Assembly: GCA_024636425.1 (NCBI GenBank)
Contig: JAGXHB010000122.1
Span: 1 to 6,392 of the forward strand
Direction: 5' to 3'
Origin: Roseobacter sp.
Lineage (GTDB): Bacteria > Pseudomonadota > Alphaproteobacteria > Rhodobacterales > Rhodobacteraceae
DNA: 6,392 nt
Shown here: piece after piece, positions 5,987 through 6,392 of the stretch
Layout: every line of letters starts with the position of its first letter
Position numbering within the stretch: position 1 is the first letter of the stretch
Notes under the pieces: model-generated
Told to the model about the DNA's origin: nothing
Databases searched by the model: none
What the model saw: only the letters and a program-made list of their open reading frames with translations
Program-made: the position numbers and the translations under genes

Positions 5987-6392
5987 GTCAGGCTATCCAG
6001 AAAGCTTTGCGTCAGGGTGCCGCTGAAGACATGGACGGTGGGCCCGGTCATCCAGACGCCGTCGTCGCGCCAGTCGATGTGCAATGTGCCACCGTCCAGA
6101 TCAATCTGCACCTTGCGCCCTGTAAGGCCGCGCCGTGCGGCTGCCACGGCGGTTGCACAGCTTGATGTCCCTGATGCAAGCGTGATGCCCACGCCCCGCT
6201 CCCAGACCCGCATGCGGATATGGTCGGGGCTGACAATCTGCGCGACCTGCACATTGGTACGCTCGGGGTAAAACGCATGATTTTCGATTGCAGGCCCAAG
6301 ATCGGCAAGATCAACCGCCGCCACGTCCTCAACGAAAAATGTGCAATGCGGATTGCCCATGCCGGTTGCAGTCGGCGCACCTTCGATTGGTA
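5983..6392 (-). CDS. dapF: Diaminopimelate epimerase, C-terminal part (5' end outside the window)
   Basis: The 135 visible residues are the C-terminal half of DapF, which interconverts LL- and meso-diaminopimelate for lysine and peptidoglycan synthesis. Supporting motifs are MGNPHCTFFVEDV, FYPERTNVQVAQIV and the substrate-binding MRVWERGVGIT, in the normal order and spacing, ending with GVWMTGPTVHVFSG. The oddity is the active-site loop after ERG. The family normally has A-C-G-S/T-G-x-C, where the first Cys is the second catalytic acid/base; here it reads LASGTSSCA, with Ser (codon TCA, 6174-6172) at that position, while the later Cys (6159-6157) is kept. The frame is otherwise clean, so this is not a frameshift. 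The first catalytic Cys lies in the missing N-terminal half. The gene overlaps mtaB by 4 bp. A DapF-like racemase with a changed activity is an alternative to a true DapF. Confidence 0.92.
   Translation of the reverse strand, partial: PIEGAPTATGMGNPHCTFFVEDVAAVDLADLGPAIENHAFYPERTNVQVAQIVSPDHIRMRVWERGVGITLASGTSSCATAVAAARRGLTGRKVQIDLDGGTLHIDWRDDGVWMTGPTVHVFSGTLTQSFLDSLT

Noticed and set aside
1..6392. Mobile elements, CRISPR arrays, tRNA/rRNA genes, toxin-antitoxin or defence systems
   Set aside because: I looked on both strands and found no terminal repeats, spaced direct repeats, cloverleaf sequence or matching protein motifs; all coding space is taken by housekeeping genes.

Overview
The window looks like a piece of an alphaproteobacterial chromosome, most likely from the Rhodobacterales (roseobacter group). 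The evidence is the GC-rich, Rhodobacter-type petABC operon. The Rieske and cytochrome b cofactor ligands fall at the residue numbers I know from Rhodobacter sphaeroides. A type-2 lumazine synthase start behind an FMN riboswitch and a dapF-mtaB pair point the same way. No mobile element, CRISPR array, tRNA or rRNA is visible. I see no defence or other exotic accessory system; this is a compact housekeeping region.

Layout. (1) At the left edge, on the minus strand, are the first 12 codons of a gene that fits ribH2 (lumazine synthase). It is preceded by a complete FMN riboswitch (120-258) and a hairpin that can bury its ribosome binding site (38-86). (2) Divergently, on the plus strand, lie a PaiB-family FMN-binding split-barrel protein (326-949) and a YibF-like glutathione S-transferase (1014-1622). 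(3) After a 178-bp promoter region comes the petABC operon (1801-4573), encoding the Rieske protein, cytochrome b and cytochrome c1 of the cytochrome bc1 complex. It ends in a strong 15-bp stem terminator (4602-4639) that can probably serve both strands. (4) Converging from the right on the minus strand are mtaB (a tRNA ms2t6A37 methylthiotransferase) and the 3' part of dapF (diaminopimelate epimerase). The two overlap by 4 bp.

How the genes work together. The three pet products form one membrane complex that oxidises ubiquinol and reduces periplasmic cytochrome c. The left edge is a flavin-responsive locus: FMN should switch off lumazine synthase, while the divergent neighbour belongs to an FMN-binding family. 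dapF and mtaB appear to be translationally coupled although they serve lysine/peptidoglycan synthesis and tRNA modification respectively.

Two points most deserve a second look. One is the near-perfect 11-nt sequestering helix over the ribH2 Shine-Dalgarno, which argues for translational rather than transcriptional riboswitch control. The other is a serine where DapF normally has its second catalytic cysteine.
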